Positions 23,270 to 33,838 of a stretch of DNA of 64,000 nt are shown here, in pieces (position 1 is the first letter of the stretch; every line of letters starts with the position of its first letter). Location: assembly GCA_025266875.1 (NCBI GenBank), contig JALLLT010000005.1, positions 558,001-622,000 of the forward strand, given 5' to 3'. A model generated the notes under the pieces. The model was not told the DNA's origin. It worked only from the letters and a program-made list of their open reading frames with translations, and ran no database searches. The position numbers were made by a program, and so were the translations under genes. Source of the DNA: Fennellomyces sp. T-0311 (Eukaryota; Mucoromycota; Mucoromycetes; Mucorales; Lichtheimiaceae).

Positions 23270-24355
23270 CTATGGGGAGGTTTCGACGGGCACCCCGCGG
23301 CACACGGGACAAGAGTTATGTGTTTCACACAGCCATCTGTCGACGCACTCCTGGTGGAAGACATGACAGCACTTGAGCACGCGGACGGACTGCTTTGGTT
23401 CAAAGTCATCCAGACAAACAAGACATCGATCCGCGCCTCGCAGGCGATGTTTTGTGTCATCTGACCAGGCAATGACTGGGGTAGTGGCGTCAATAGCGGC
23501 CTGCGTGGTCGTGACTGGACGAGCGGGGCCGATGATGTTGGAGAGCCAGACCAAGTCTTCGTAGGTTGGGTTTTCGGACAAGACTGGGCTTGCGGGCTGG
23601 CCACTACGGACGTAGATGACCCATTGATCCGGCTCGTTTGTTGATACGGTGGGGGATGCAGGTTGTGTGCGGTTTGAATGGACGGAAAGGGGCATGGATT
23701 GCAAAGTGGCGAGGGACGATGAGGTGGATACGGTGGAGCGTGGACGACGACGAGGAAAGTCGCTATTATGCTGAGAGGAGATGGAAGATGTGCGATAGCC
23801 TACGATAACAATGGGTAGCATGCGTTCTGGATCGTCTTGGTGGCGCAGTGGGACCTGGACTTGGTAGCGAAAGAAGGATGGGCTGCGTTCGCTGTCTGTT
23901 TCTTGCTGTCGAGCAATGGATGGAAACACAGCCGAGGCGATGATATCGGACAACATATGGCGCAGGTCGGACGCATGGGATGAGGTGGTGGAGGTCGAGC
24001 TGCTGGACGGTGCAATAAACTGTGAGTCAAGGAAGGGTAGCGGAGGGGGCGGTCCCGTGGCGGCTGCGGCTGCTCGAGTGGCCGCGGCGGTGGCATGGCG
24101 AACGGACGATGTGGTCGATGCCGAGGAAGAAGCTACATTGGGGTGAAGACGACGTTGCTCTATAGGTGTTCGAGTGGTATTGTTGGTGGTGGTGGTTGGA
24201 CGTCGCTGACGACCGAATCGTCGTGATGGGTGATTATGCAGCCGATTAGATAGGCGCCTGAAAAACGAAATGGGACGTCTGGATTGGATGGAGGATGAGT
24301 GAAGTGTTCGAGTAGACGCATTGTCCTGTCTGATGGACGATGGAGTTTGTCCCAT
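23270..24355 (-). CDS. RING-H2 finger protein, probable ubiquitin E3 ligase
   Basis: A single-exon frame of 361 residues starting at the ATG at 24355 (MGQTPSSIRQDN); a TTG two codons upstream was not used. The first 280 residues are low-complexity (Ser, Thr, Arg, Pro, an Ala-rich stretch). The C-terminal 60 residues form a C3H2C3 RING: CLVCLDDF, then KCCHVFHQECVDRWL, then CPVC. RING-H2 proteins recruit an E2-ubiquitin conjugate and pass ubiquitin to substrates; the substrate is unknown. No transmembrane segment is seen. It lies immediately downstream of, and in the same orientation as, a second E3 gene (138 bp apart). Confidence 0.85.
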   Translation of the reverse strand: MGQTPSSIRQDNASTRTLHSSSIQSRRPISFFRRLSNRLHNHPSRRFGRQRRPTTTTNNTTRTPIEQRRLHPNVASSSASTTSSVRHATAAATRAAAAATGPPPPLPFLDSQFIAPSSSSTSTTSSHASDLRHMLSDIIASAVFPSIARQQETDSERSPSFFRYQVQVPLRHQDDPERMLPIVIVGYRTSSISSQHNSDFPRRRPRSTVSTSSSLATLQSMPLSVHSNRTQPASPTVSTNEPDQWVIYVRSGQPASPVLSENPTYEDLVWLSNIIGPARPVTTTQAAIDATTPVIAWSDDTKHRLRGADRCLVCLDDFEPKQSVRVLKCCHVFHQECVDRWLCETHNSCPVCRGVPVETSP

Positions 24356-24390
24356 ATGCAAAAGAAAACTAAGGGCGGCGGCAAGTTTAA

Positions 24391-24408
24391 AGAGAGAGAG
24401 AGAGAGAG
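24391..24408. repeat. GA dinucleotide run upstream of the RING-H2 gene
   Basis: Nine GA/AG units about 40 bp before the start codon of the RING-H2 gene, in its leader or promoter. Confidence 0.9.
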
Positions 24409-24492
24409 CTGTTGCTGCAGAATGAAATTCAGCACAGAATGTATTATATATATGAAAGAGGTGAAATTTAGTTCTTATGTACAGTTAAAAGG

Positions 24493-26279
24493 TTAGTCGT
24501 TGTGCACTCGGACAAAAGGAAAGTTCCACACATTGGGCACACCAAGCTCGGTCTAAGGTACCTCTTTTTAATTTTTTTGCCTCACGACGCTGCCACTCGC
24601 TTACCTTGGCCTCCGATAGTTCCGGCGAGCTCGACCCTGGATCCGTCGTCTTGGACTCGGCGCAGTGATAGAATCCGCACTTCTGCATAGACACTCGCTC
24701 GTCAAAGACACACACACACACACACACACACAGCCACGCGTACCTCCGACCACGGCGATCGACATGCCCAGCAGAAACAGAAGCCGCACAATGAACAATC
24801 CACCTTGTTGCACCCTTCGTCACGGTTAATCATGATGGAGCAATTTGGACACCGCCGGCTTTTTTCTTGCATGTGAGAAAAAAACGCCCCCCAACTTGAA
24901 CCTTGCATAGAGCACTTGTTTACCTGTTTTTCAGTTGCCAGCGGATGGTTTCGATTGCCTCGGTTGGGTATTTGTTGCCGTCGACAAGGGTCTGCATCGA
25001 CTGCTCGCACGTCGCACCGAGATGTTCGCGCTGTCCGCATTGCAAACAGAACGTCACGCGGCATGACGGACTGTGGAAAACGAAATGAGTCATGATAGCA
25101 ATACAAATGCATGCGCGCTATACCAGTCGATGGTGGGGAAGAATGCGATGTGTTGGAATTGAAGCTTCTTGTACGTGTCCGGCTTCATATCGAACAGAAG
25201 CATTGACTTTGAAACCGCTTGGGCTGTCTTGTGCGACCTGCCGAGGTGGTCCTCAAACGCCATCACCGCCGTGATCGTTTGTTGATACAGCTCCGGCAGC
25301 GTGCTGTTGCTCCATTCGCCCCAATCAATGACCGGCAAAAGTTGTCGTATCGCCCTATGTCGCGGGTCCTCCTCGTCGTGCGGGCATTCGTTCAAGAGCT
25401 CTTTGAGCATCGCATACACTCGCTTTGGACCTCTGCAACAAATCATCAGATGCTATCCTCCAGCCGAAATAATCATGTCTATATTTATTTTGGAATTACC
25501 CTTGGTGTCGGTCTCGGTAGTCGCATGGCGCTACTTCGGTTTCGCACTGCGGACAACATCGTGAAAAGCTGCGATAAGGCTGGTTGTATCGATTGTAATG
25601 TTCAACGACGCTGGTGGGGACAAATTTGCTCCATTCACTTTGCGGGATATGGTCCTGGCAGACCGGGCACCTGATCTTGGTCACACTCAAACCCCATGAT
25701 GAAGTTACGACTTCGGTCACATATCTATATGTATAAATCTGTTTATACAACAAGCAAACGGCATTACATAGATTGTCCAACTGACCTACGAAAGCAATCT
25801 AGACAGTACTGATCTCGACAGTACTCTAGACAAAGATCAAGCTGCGCATCGAAGCAAATGGAGCATCGTTGTACCCAGTAGCCCAAGTCTTCCTGGTCGT
25901 CGTCGTCCATCGAATGATGTGACGAGGGCGTGGACGGGGCGGTGGTGTTGTGGCGAAACGACGCTGTTGTCGTCGTCGTTGTCGTCGTGTTGTTGTTGTT
26001 GCTACTGCTGCTGCTGTCGCCTGACGAGGAGGACGCAGTGGAGTTGTGCACCATATGGTTGATAATGATGCCGAGTATACTGGATATCAAGGTTGTAAAG
26101 ATGAAGACGGGAAACAGACACAAGCAGGTGAAGCCAACGAGCAAGCGCTGACTGGAGAGCAGTGGTATAATGCAAGATCGAGCCAGACGCACAGGGTAGA
26201 GGAGGACAGGATACAGGCCTAGAAGAACAGAAGACAAGGAGTTGGTTTTTTGACGGGTTTGGTCGGTGTTGAGGGGCAT
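24493..26279 (-). CDS. RBR (RING-IBR-RING) E3 ligase with N-terminal membrane segment
   Basis: Multi-exon gene starting at the ATG at 26279 (MPLNTDQTRQ). Residues about 45-75 form a hydrophobic segment (LLVGFTCLCLFPVFIFTTLI), then a Ser/Asn/Thr homopolymer-rich linker. RING1 begins CSICFDAQLDLCLEYCRDQY and continues in the next exon with IRCPVC. The IBR is CRVTFCLQCGQREHLGATCE. The second RING (Rcat) is RRCPNCSIMINRDEGCNKVD with CSLCGFCFCWAC; the Cys of GCNKVDC is the expected thioester site. RBR ligases form a ubiquitin thioester before transfer. Most membrane RBRs carry C-terminal anchors, so an N-terminal one is unusual. The last intron starts next to a CA microsatellite, and the final exon is uncertain: an acceptor at CCTTAG gives a stop at 24493. 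Confidence 0.82.
24706..24732. repeat. CA/TG microsatellite inside an RBR gene intron
   Basis: About 13 CA units beginning shortly after the donor site (on the minus strand) of the intron that follows the Rcat exon. Confidence 0.9.
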
Positions 26280-26385
26280 AACAGAGTACGTAAAAAAAAA
26301 AGAAAGGATAAGAAAAAAAAAGTGGGTAATCTCACATACGCTGATTTATCCGTAATATTGCTTTTTCGAAGCAAGGGGTGAGGTG

Positions 26386-26432
<47 letters not shown>

Positions 26433-28420
26433 GATGCAAGGGGATAAAAAAAAGCTGGAAAGAGAGAAAGAGAGAGAGAAAGAGAGGGAAAAAAAAGGAT
26501 GAATGAAAGCCAATTCAAGCGCTAGCCGGCAGCATTTATACGTATGCCAAAGCTAAAAAGGAAACAAGCTTCTTTCATCCCCTTTCAAGCCAACACCCAT
26601 TACTTTCTTTATTCGCAAAGTGCGCTATTACAATTGCAATCTATCCCGCTGGGCCATGGTTTGCATGAAAAAAAGCAGGTACCCGGTCCATATCGTTTTT
26701 TTTTTTCGTCTTGCATGAATCGGTTTGAGGAGAGGCGCGTTATCTCTCACTTTCCCACAACCATATACTTCGGGTGCCTCTTTCCGCGCTTTGATGGCGC
26801 GCTATCAAACCAACACTGTTCTAATAGGGGAGTGACTCTCTTTTTGCGCCGCCATTCCTTTTTTTACCCTTCGTTGATAGTTGCCCATTCTTCTTCGGCA
26901 TCGACGCATCACAACCCATTGTTATTTACAGGCAGGTCAGATCCTATTAGCTGGTACAGTTTGGAAAAAGAAGGGCCCGTTCAGACGAAAGCACTGTATC
27001 TCGAGTAGACAGTGCCGAGATGGGTATTTTGACAGTCAAGTCTCACCCGCGATACGTGCCTTGCTACTACCGTCAACTGCGTTGGTAGATCGGCGTGGGA
27101 TGATCCTATTATCCAACGACAGCGAAGTTTTTGCGCAAAATGGATCATCGATGATCGGTTTGCTTGGAGATACATGGATCGCCAGAAGTGAAACACGCCA
27201 GATATCGATGGTTTGTTTGGAGTGGTTTCTACACTTGGCATGCTGATGACATTCTGATCACCGGGCATAATCATAATGCATTCGCACACGAGTCAACTTG
27301 GACAACAAAACGTCCTTTCACATGATTTTGCTACACATCATTGGTAATTAGTAGCACCATACGCATCTGATTTATGCGTGGTATAAAAAAAAGCGTGCGC
27401 TTTCAATTGCTGGATGGAGCAAAATGGAAATGTCCCTAAACAGTGATATCCATGGGGGACGGCGAGTAAGGACACATCAGGAGTATTGACTCGGTGCATA
27501 GTCCACTGAACCCCCTCCCTCCCGCACGATAGCAAATGTCAAGGAGGAATGCTATTGTCAAGACCCAAGAACAGTGCGCTGCATCGATTGTCCTCTGGCA
27601 ATACCCGCGGCACGTGTGGATCGAATGGTTCCAAGAAGTGCGTGAAACGAATGAAGCCTCTGGTTTTTTCAACGTCTTTAGGATAGCGTATTTCATAATA
27701 CTTAAAACAGTCGAGGTATATCATCGGTCGTACCATGTGAATGGCATGACCGGGCGACTCGTGTAAAACAAGTAGAACAATGCACACATAATTAAGGTAT
27801 TTTGCGCGCGGCAATGAGGTGGTCCTCGTGCATGCGTTGGAACGACACTGGGCTTGTGATCGTGTCTCCAGAAGCAATAATGTGGGAAGTAGTAGCTAAG
27901 CCATTGGATGGTAATGCCTTGGTAACATCCATGTCACCTTTTGCTACATTTATTCGAATTAATACTACGGTTCGCCAGTACGGAAGCAACCATGGTGCAG
28001 TTCTGTTAACTGCTGCGACATGTCTGGTAACCAAGCCAGGCCAAACTTTATAGCTTTTCGCCGTTAAAGCAAGCAGGTCTCCAGTGCTGCTGTTGTTATG
28101 TGCAATCGGATATATATGCAGACAACTCTAGGTTATCCACGTTATCGGCAATCGATGGCCAAAACATGCTTCTTGACTTTTGTTAGTGCATAACCTTTGC
28201 CACTTGTGCCATTGTTTGAGGGGTCTTTGTGCCAGATACAATGAGTTTATCACTGTCTGGATCAGATCACATCTTTGGATAGCATCAAAAACCGAGAGAC
28301 ACAATTCCATATGTGACTCGGTGAAGCTACCCTTGGTGACTGATGGAAACAGTGGTGTACGTATTTAATGCGGCTGCAAAAGAAACCCGTTTGCGCTTTT
28401 TTTTTCTCTCCGCACACACC
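26280..28420. other. Intergenic, divergent promoters and unassigned coding-like stretches
   Basis: 2.1 kb between the divergent RBR and Tat-SF1-like genes. It starts with A-rich and TG-repeat sequence in the RBR leader. From about 26880 to 28310 several frames on both strands (for example minus 27539-27877 and minus 27792-28034) look protein-like but are interrupted by stops and lack convincing splice joins. I see no intact gene and could not name a family. Confidence 0.45.
26389..26429. repeat. TG dinucleotide microsatellite
   Basis: About 20 uninterrupted TG units upstream of the RBR gene start. Confidence 0.95.
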
Positions 28421-30028
28421 ATGAGCAGTAAAGAAGCACCGGATTTTTCGTCCGATCCACGAATGAAATTGAACGAACAGACTAGAAAATGGTCGTATGT
28501 CGGTGACGATGGTGTTTCTTACGAGTACGATGAATCTATTGGGGCATGGTTTCCCATGGTAATTGCATTGCCTTTGCTTCTTTAAAAAATGCATTTATGC
28601 TGATCACGCGTTTCCATAGTACAACGAAGCCCTGATTGAGCAGCAACAATCAGCGTATGCTGTCGAAGGCGTAGACGAATCGGTAAAAAAAAAAAAAAGA
28701 AAATGCTGTCTTTTGGTTTGCTTTTTTATGGAAAGTATTCACACAGTTGCAAAGGAACCTGTAGCTGCAGCGCAGCAACGCAACAAAAAGAAACGAGTGT
28801 ACACGTATGACGACGTAAGAGACTGGTTTGTTTTACATGGTTTGCAAAGGAACTCAAGGCGAATCAGGCGAACGAAAAGAAGGATCCAAAGAAACCGAAA
28901 CGGGAGCCGAAAAACACGTCAGTTTACGTGACAGGTGTTCCGCATGACACGACGTTGGATGAGATGAAACAGGTTTTCAGCAAATGCGGCGTGATTATGG
29001 AAGATCTTGAAACAGGTATAGGTGCAAGACTGGCAATGAAACAACGCACTGATGCAAATTGAAAAACGAAAAAGGCCTGCCCAAGATCAAAATATATCAG
29101 GATGCCGAGGGAAAGCCCAAGGGGGATGCCCTCGTCACCTATTTCAAGGAGGACTCGGTTCCTCTGGCCATCAAGCTACTGGATGAAGCTGAGCTTCGAT
29201 TGGGCGAACCGTCCACTGTCATTCGGGTGCAGCAGGTCAGAAGCGTGATGAGTGGAATGCGCAGGAGGGGGGGGGTTAACGTTCAGGTGGGCTAAATGCG
29301 CGACAAAGGCTGTATTTAAAGAAAAGGATGCGGCCGAAAAGAAGAAGTCCACGCCGCAAAAGAACAAGACCAAGAAACGACTACATCAACTGAATCGAAA
29401 ACTCGACTGGGTGGACGAGGAGTCGGGCAAAAAGGCTGAAAAGTTCAACAAGATCGTCATTCTGAAAAACATGTACACGCAGCAGGAACTGGATGTAAGA
29501 TACGCGCGCATCGCTGCAAAGCAACACGGGCTAACACTTGGCACAGGAAGATCCTACACTGCTGCTGGAGCTCAAGGAGGACGTGCGCGAAGAATGCGAG
29601 AAGCTGGGAGAAGTGACCAATGTGATTCTATACGACGTACGTATATGCTGTACAGGCTAGCCAGAGCGCGAGAGACACTGAGCTGTTTGAAACAGAAATC
29701 GCCGGGAGGAGTGATCTCGGTTCGTTTTATGGAGCAAAAGTCGGCCGAAGCCTGCATTATGGTAAATGAACGATATATATACATATATAATTGGCAACGC
29801 ACCCCTGCTTTGCATGGATCGATAAAGCTAAACCGGCCTGATTAGCTCATGAACAACCGCTACTTTGCTGGCAGACAGATCAGCGCCGAGATTTACGATG
29901 GCAAGGAACGGTACCAGAAGAGCGGCAACAAGGGCGATGAAGAGGACGATGAGGCGGAAAAGGCTCGTTTGGAACGGTACGCCAAGTGGTTGGAGGAAGG
30001 ATCGGACGATGACAGTAAAACCGCATGA
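28421..30028 (+). CDS. CUS2: Tat-SF1/Cus2-type U2 snRNP assembly factor
   Basis: About nine exons; the first are 28421-28558, 28620-28682 and 28755-28814. The N-terminus WSYVGDDGVSYEYDES is typical of Tat-SF1 proteins. RRM1 begins SVYVTGVPHDTTLDEMKQVF and continues TGLPKIKIYQDAEGKPKGDA. RRM2 begins FNKIVILKNMYTQQELD, contains GGVISVRFMEQKSAEACI and ends with NRYFAGRQISAEIYDG. The R-x-F in NRYF marks RRM2 as a U2AF-homology motif (UHM), which in Tat-SF1/Cus2 binds ligand motifs of SF3b1 (Hsh155). The family chaperones U2 snRNA and SF3b before prespliceosome formation in the nucleus. Two junctions require acceptors at AAAAG and GCAAAG rather than the first AG. The C-terminus is acidic and ends GSDDDSKTA. 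Confidence 0.85.
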
Positions 30029-30197
30029 CAAGCGTGGTACAGAGTCGCACACAGACGAGCGCGTGGGGGACACAACAAAAAGGGGGGAGAGCCATGTATG
30101 CCAACATACAAACCTGTTCTTGCCACTTGTTTAGACCACTTTTTCTTCTTGTAACATCCCCTTTCTGCCTTTTTTTTTGTTGCTCTTTTCCAAAAGA

Positions 30198-31208
30198 ATG
30201 CCCCACAATAATGCCTTTCAACCCAAGAGCGCAAGGATCGTCGATACGTATGACGATAACGACGATATAGATGACGGGAGTTTGTTAACGTCGTCCAGTC
30301 GAAAGACCACCGAAACACAAGCCCTCGCTGATTTTCTCAACAGCACCGGTCCAGAAGAGTTCCAAAGACCCACTCCATCGTCAACGATAAGCAGCGGAAG
30401 CACTTTCTTCAAACGTCGCAAGAATAAGCAACAACAACAACAACATCCGACTCCGTCGATCGCCGCACGTAATGCACCAACAAAACACGTAGAGATTGCC
30501 CCTCCCCCACCTCCTCCTCTCGCTCCTCCTCAGCAAATACCCATCCATCAACGGCCTCTCCCACGTATCCCTACCAGCCCCACCAAGTCGCTTGCAAGCG
30601 ACCAATCGCTGGCCTACCGCGAGCCACAGAGCCCTATCCTGCCCAACCGACGGCGCGAGTCCAGTCTGTACAGCGGATCGCTGCGAAACAAAAGCAACTA
30701 TGGCTCATCGCAACGCGCACCCCAGCACCAGCGACGAAAGATCATGGATCTTTTCGACCCGCCCAAGGAAATCGACCAAATCGATGCAGCCTTGTTGCAG
30801 CGACTGGAAACACATCAGCCTAGGGCTGCCATGGAAAAGCAGACCCAAGACAAGGTACACCATGTGCGACATTGCCAAACACAGACCACCCAAACATGCA
30901 TTCCGCTCGACGAACCGAGACACCGGGTCGTGCGCAGCAGCATCACGCCAGGGCTGACGGTCGAGCAGCTGGAGCGGCAGATTGCCGAGGAGAAACGGAG
31001 GCAGAAGCGGCTTCAGGCGGCTATTGAGGAATCCACAGACCAGTTTGAAGTGTTGAGCGGATTGGCCTACATAAAGTTACGCGAACTGTGGGAAGAGAAG
31101 AATTGTTGGGTCAATGCTTGGTATGCCCTGAATGATCGGCTGGAGCAAACAAGGCACCACCACCCTGAACCGCCCAAGCCCGATACCGTCATTGAAAGCG
31201 TTCCTTGA
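30198..31208 (+). CDS. Proline-rich, coiled-coil protein of unknown function
   Basis: A single-exon frame of 336 residues from the ATG at 30198. The N-terminal region has ALADFLNSTGPEEFQRP, a short motif also seen in other fungal proteins of unknown function. The middle is disordered, with poly-Gln (KQQQQQH), poly-Pro (APPPPPPLAPPQ) and Ser-rich segments. Near residue 185 comes RRKIMDLFDPPKEIDQIDAA, and the C-terminus is a helix (LTVEQLERQIAEEKRRQKR) likely to form a coiled coil, followed by LAYIKLRELWEEKNCWVNAW. No enzymatic domain is seen. It may be a cytoskeletal or signalling adaptor; that is a guess. The gene lies 169 bp after the Tat-SF1-like gene and 151 bp before NEDD8. Confidence 0.7.
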   Translation: MPHNNAFQPKSARIVDTYDDNDDIDDGSLLTSSSRKTTETQALADFLNSTGPEEFQRPTPSSTISSGSTFFKRRKNKQQQQQHPTPSIAARNAPTKHVEIAPPPPPPLAPPQQIPIHQRPLPRIPTSPTKSLASDQSLAYREPQSPILPNRRRESSLYSGSLRNKSNYGSSQRAPQHQRRKIMDLFDPPKEIDQIDAALLQRLETHQPRAAMEKQTQDKVHHVRHCQTQTTQTCIPLDEPRHRVVRSSITPGLTVEQLERQIAEEKRRQKRLQAAIEESTDQFEVLSGLAYIKLRELWEEKNCWVNAWYALNDRLEQTRHHHPEPPKPDTVIESVP

Positions 31209-31359
31209 TTCATAATAAATTATAATCATACAAAGAGAAAGAGAGAGAGACAGATCCATGGTCCTCTACTGAGTGAGCCTCCCACCCCCATTGTCTTACT
31301 CCGACCTACAAGTTACGTGTTGGTGCTGGGACCTGACGAATCCCTCACCGCTTTCCACC

Positions 31360-31805
31360 ATGTTGATTAAAGTAAAGGTAATCCATCCCGTCTTTTGTTT
31401 TTCATGCGGAAATAATCAGTGCAGCCTTGTTTTGCTGACCCATTGTGCTTTGCATTGTAGACCTTGACTGGCAAAGAGGTAAATAGGACGCCGTTGTTTG
31501 TACTGCGGAAACGGAAGATTCACTGGCTGCCCTCTCTAGATTGAGATCGATATCGAGCCCAACGACAAGATCTCTCGCATCAAGGAGCGCGTCGAGGAAA
31601 AGGAGGGCATCCCTCCACCACAGCAGCGATTGATTTTCGGTGGAAAGCAAATGCAAGTGATTGGGGACGAGGTTGTCAGAGCCTTTGCCGTGTGCTTATC
31701 TCTTTTTTTTTTAACAGGTCCGACGAAATGACGGCAAGCGAGTATTCTATTCAGGGTGGCTCTGTGCTTCACTTGGTGTTGGCCTTGCGTGGTGGATCAG
31801 CTTAA
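31360..31805 (+). CDS. NEDD8: Ubiquitin-like protein NEDD8/Rub1 precursor
   Basis: Four exons: 31360-31377 (18 nt), 31461-31478 (18 nt), 31540-31652 and 31718-31805. They encode 78 residues beginning [20 protein letters not shown] and ending [12 protein letters not shown]. The [18 protein letters not shown] helix and Ala at the position before RGG distinguish NEDD8 from ubiquitin (Arg72 in ubiquitin). The precursor must be trimmed of the final SA to expose Gly76, after which the NEDD8 E1/E2 enzymes attach it to cullins and switch on cullin-RING ligases. The third intron (31653-31717) has a GC donor, AT|GCAAGT; only this choice restores KQM-SDEM. Three introns in such a short gene, with two 18-nt exons, is notable. 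It converges on the multicopper oxidase 108 bp away. Confidence 0.95.
31653..31717 (+). other. GC-AG intron in NEDD8
   Basis: The donor GCAAGT fits the GC-AG consensus exactly and the acceptor is TTTAACAG. The alternative GT two codons downstream (GTGATT) shifts the frame and destroys the conserved C-terminus. Confidence 0.88.
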
Positions 31806-31913
31806 AGAAAACAAGACATCTCTATTACCCTCCCTATGTACAATGAACCACATAAAGTCGCTTTTGTTTGACATGCTTTGTATTGCGATCAAATGATACA
31901 ATGAGAGGTGTTT

Positions 31914-33722
31914 CTACGGTAGCTGTACATAGGGATTGACAATCATCTCGGGCGCTTCTTCCAGGGCAATCATCATGCCCATGATCATGTGCGGTGTGTT
32001 GTGGCAGTGTATCGGCCCTGAATAAAAATAAAACCATTAGCAACAGCGGTATCCATGTCGACGCGCGCATAATCTTACAGATGCCGGGATTGTCCTGGAA
32101 AGTGAACGGGTTATTAATAGGACTGCTTAGGATGCAAAAAATAGATGAAACTTTACCGCAATGATACGAATCTTGTTCCATCCGCAACCAAGCACTGCGC
32201 CTGGTTTCGCGGCATACTCGATGGCCAGATCCTCAACGGGATATACCAGCGTGACGTCGCGGAGAAAGGGGGTAGGCACGTTTCGCACATCTGCATCGGC
32301 TGTCTCGTTGTACATGCCCTGGCCATACGCGATTTCCCAGAACGAGTGACCATGCGTGTGCCACGGATGGCTGCGGCACGGCTGGCCACGAACGTGTGTG
32401 CTCTGCAAGACAAAGTCGATCACTTCCAAATACTGAACGGGATAGGTTCCCAGGTACGGATCGTAACCAGAGGATGTAATGGTTGGTCTCTGCCGCTTGC
32501 CCGTCAGGATCGATTCCAGGATGGTCTCCTCTGGATCCGTAAACGTGCTATTGTTCAAGTACCATCGAAGCTCCCCTGTTGGTAACCGCGCCGAAGTCGC
32601 CTTCAGTACGATGGTTCTGCTCGGCTTAACAGATGCAATCATCGGAACTGGATCAACAGGTTCAATGTTTGACCAGTACCAGTAAGGAGTATCTGTTGGA
32701 AAATTGAACGTCTCGCCCGTCGCGTATATCATCTTGTCGTTTCTTGTTGGCTTCTTTGTGTACCGCAAGACTGCTACGCCGTTCGATTCGTTTGATACAT
32801 CCGCTGCCCAGCGACGAATGGTATTGATTGTGAAATCACCTCGACGGCGACGCAATGGCTTCAAAAGGACGGAAAAACGTTGACCGGGCGAAACTTCCAG
32901 GAATGGGACATCGAATGGCTTGACAAGTGTCCCATCCACTTCAATAACCGTCAGTTCATGATGAGCAATAGCAAATCCGATTGTCCGGAACGCGGTGGCA
33001 CCAATGATACGTAACCGATACGTCTTGTCGGGATCCACCGAAATAACCGAGTAACCATGACAATTTCCATGGGGCCAGTTGGGATCATACATGGTGCGAC
33101 CATTGAGCAAAATACTCTGAGGCTCCGGGATAGCCGTAAAGTTGGGTCCAAGCAAATAATCCGTCATTTCTTCGGCAGTTTGGTGCCACCATTCGCTGAT
33201 AGCAATGACACGTTCATCATCATAATCGTAGGGTTGATAACGTTCATGAACGATCAAAGGACCAAAGAGAGATTCGTCATGTGTTGCCACATGCGCGTGG
33301 TAGAAAAATGTACCGGCTTGGTCGATCGTAAAGTCGTAAAGATAGGTCTGTTGAGGCTTGATCGGGTCTTGTGTAAGGAAAGGCACTCCATCCGCGGCTG
33401 GGGAACCGAATTGGCGAATCCCGTGGTAATGCACTGTAATATCGTTCGACATACCACCCACCGCAGATGTTTCTGGATACTCGGTTGGATCATCCTTTGG
33501 CAACAGGTTCCGGACCAAGATTCGAACTCGATCGCCCGTCGTCACTTGTAGCGTAGGCCCAGGTAGTTGTCCATTCGCAACTAGTTTTCCTCCATGATAT
33601 CCTGAACAGTCTGGATCCATGATCTCGCGAGTAATATTAAGTTCGAAATAGTGTGTATCGTAACCATGTGTAACGGTTGCAACATAGCCGATAATGAGGG
33701 ACAAAAGAAGCAAAACCATCAT
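31914..33722 (-). CDS. Secreted multicopper oxidase (laccase / ascorbate-oxidase type)
   Basis: Three exons: a long first exon (33722 to about 32157) and two short C-terminal ones. The N-terminus MMVLLLLSLIIGYVATVTHG is a signal peptide. Copper motifs are complete: TVHYHG and FFYHAHV in the first cupredoxin domain, HPWHTHGHSFWEI and WPIHCHNTPHMIMGM in the third; the last supplies the type-1 Cys and two type-3 histidines and is assembled from the last two exons. Multicopper oxidases oxidise phenols, ascorbate or metal ions and reduce O2 to water; substrate class cannot be fixed here. Several N-glycosylation sites (for example NITR, NFTA, NNST) fit secretion. The protein is about 570 residues. 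It is divergent from the bZIP gene, sharing a 680-bp intergenic region. Confidence 0.9.
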
Positions 33723-33790
33723 CGTTTCGCTGCAATGGATTGGGGAGGGGTTGGGTGTTTTGTCAAAAATAAAATGGCCCCATCCAAACT

Positions 33791-33800
33791 CTTTATATAC
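33791..33800 (-). promoter_or_regulatory. TATA box of the multicopper oxidase gene
   Basis: On the minus strand GTATATAAAG lies about 70 bp upstream of the start codon at 33722, a good TATA consensus at a sensible distance. Confidence 0.6.
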
Positions 33801-33807
33801 TGAGGCA

Positions 33808-33838
33808 ATTTTATTTTATTTTATTCTATTTTATTTTT
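33808..33838. repeat. ATTTT pentanucleotide repeat tract
   Basis: Five to six imperfect ATTTT units just upstream of the TATA box of the oxidase gene. Confidence 0.85.

Noticed and set aside
26389..26429. Microsatellites considered as CRISPR-like or regulatory arrays
   Set aside because: They are plain dinucleotide runs without spacers; CRISPR is not expected in a eukaryotic nucleus.
26544..27008. A 154-codon plus-strand frame starting MPKLKRKQ
   Set aside because: Composition is irregular, no domain or homologue is recognisable, and it overlaps low-complexity pyrimidine runs.
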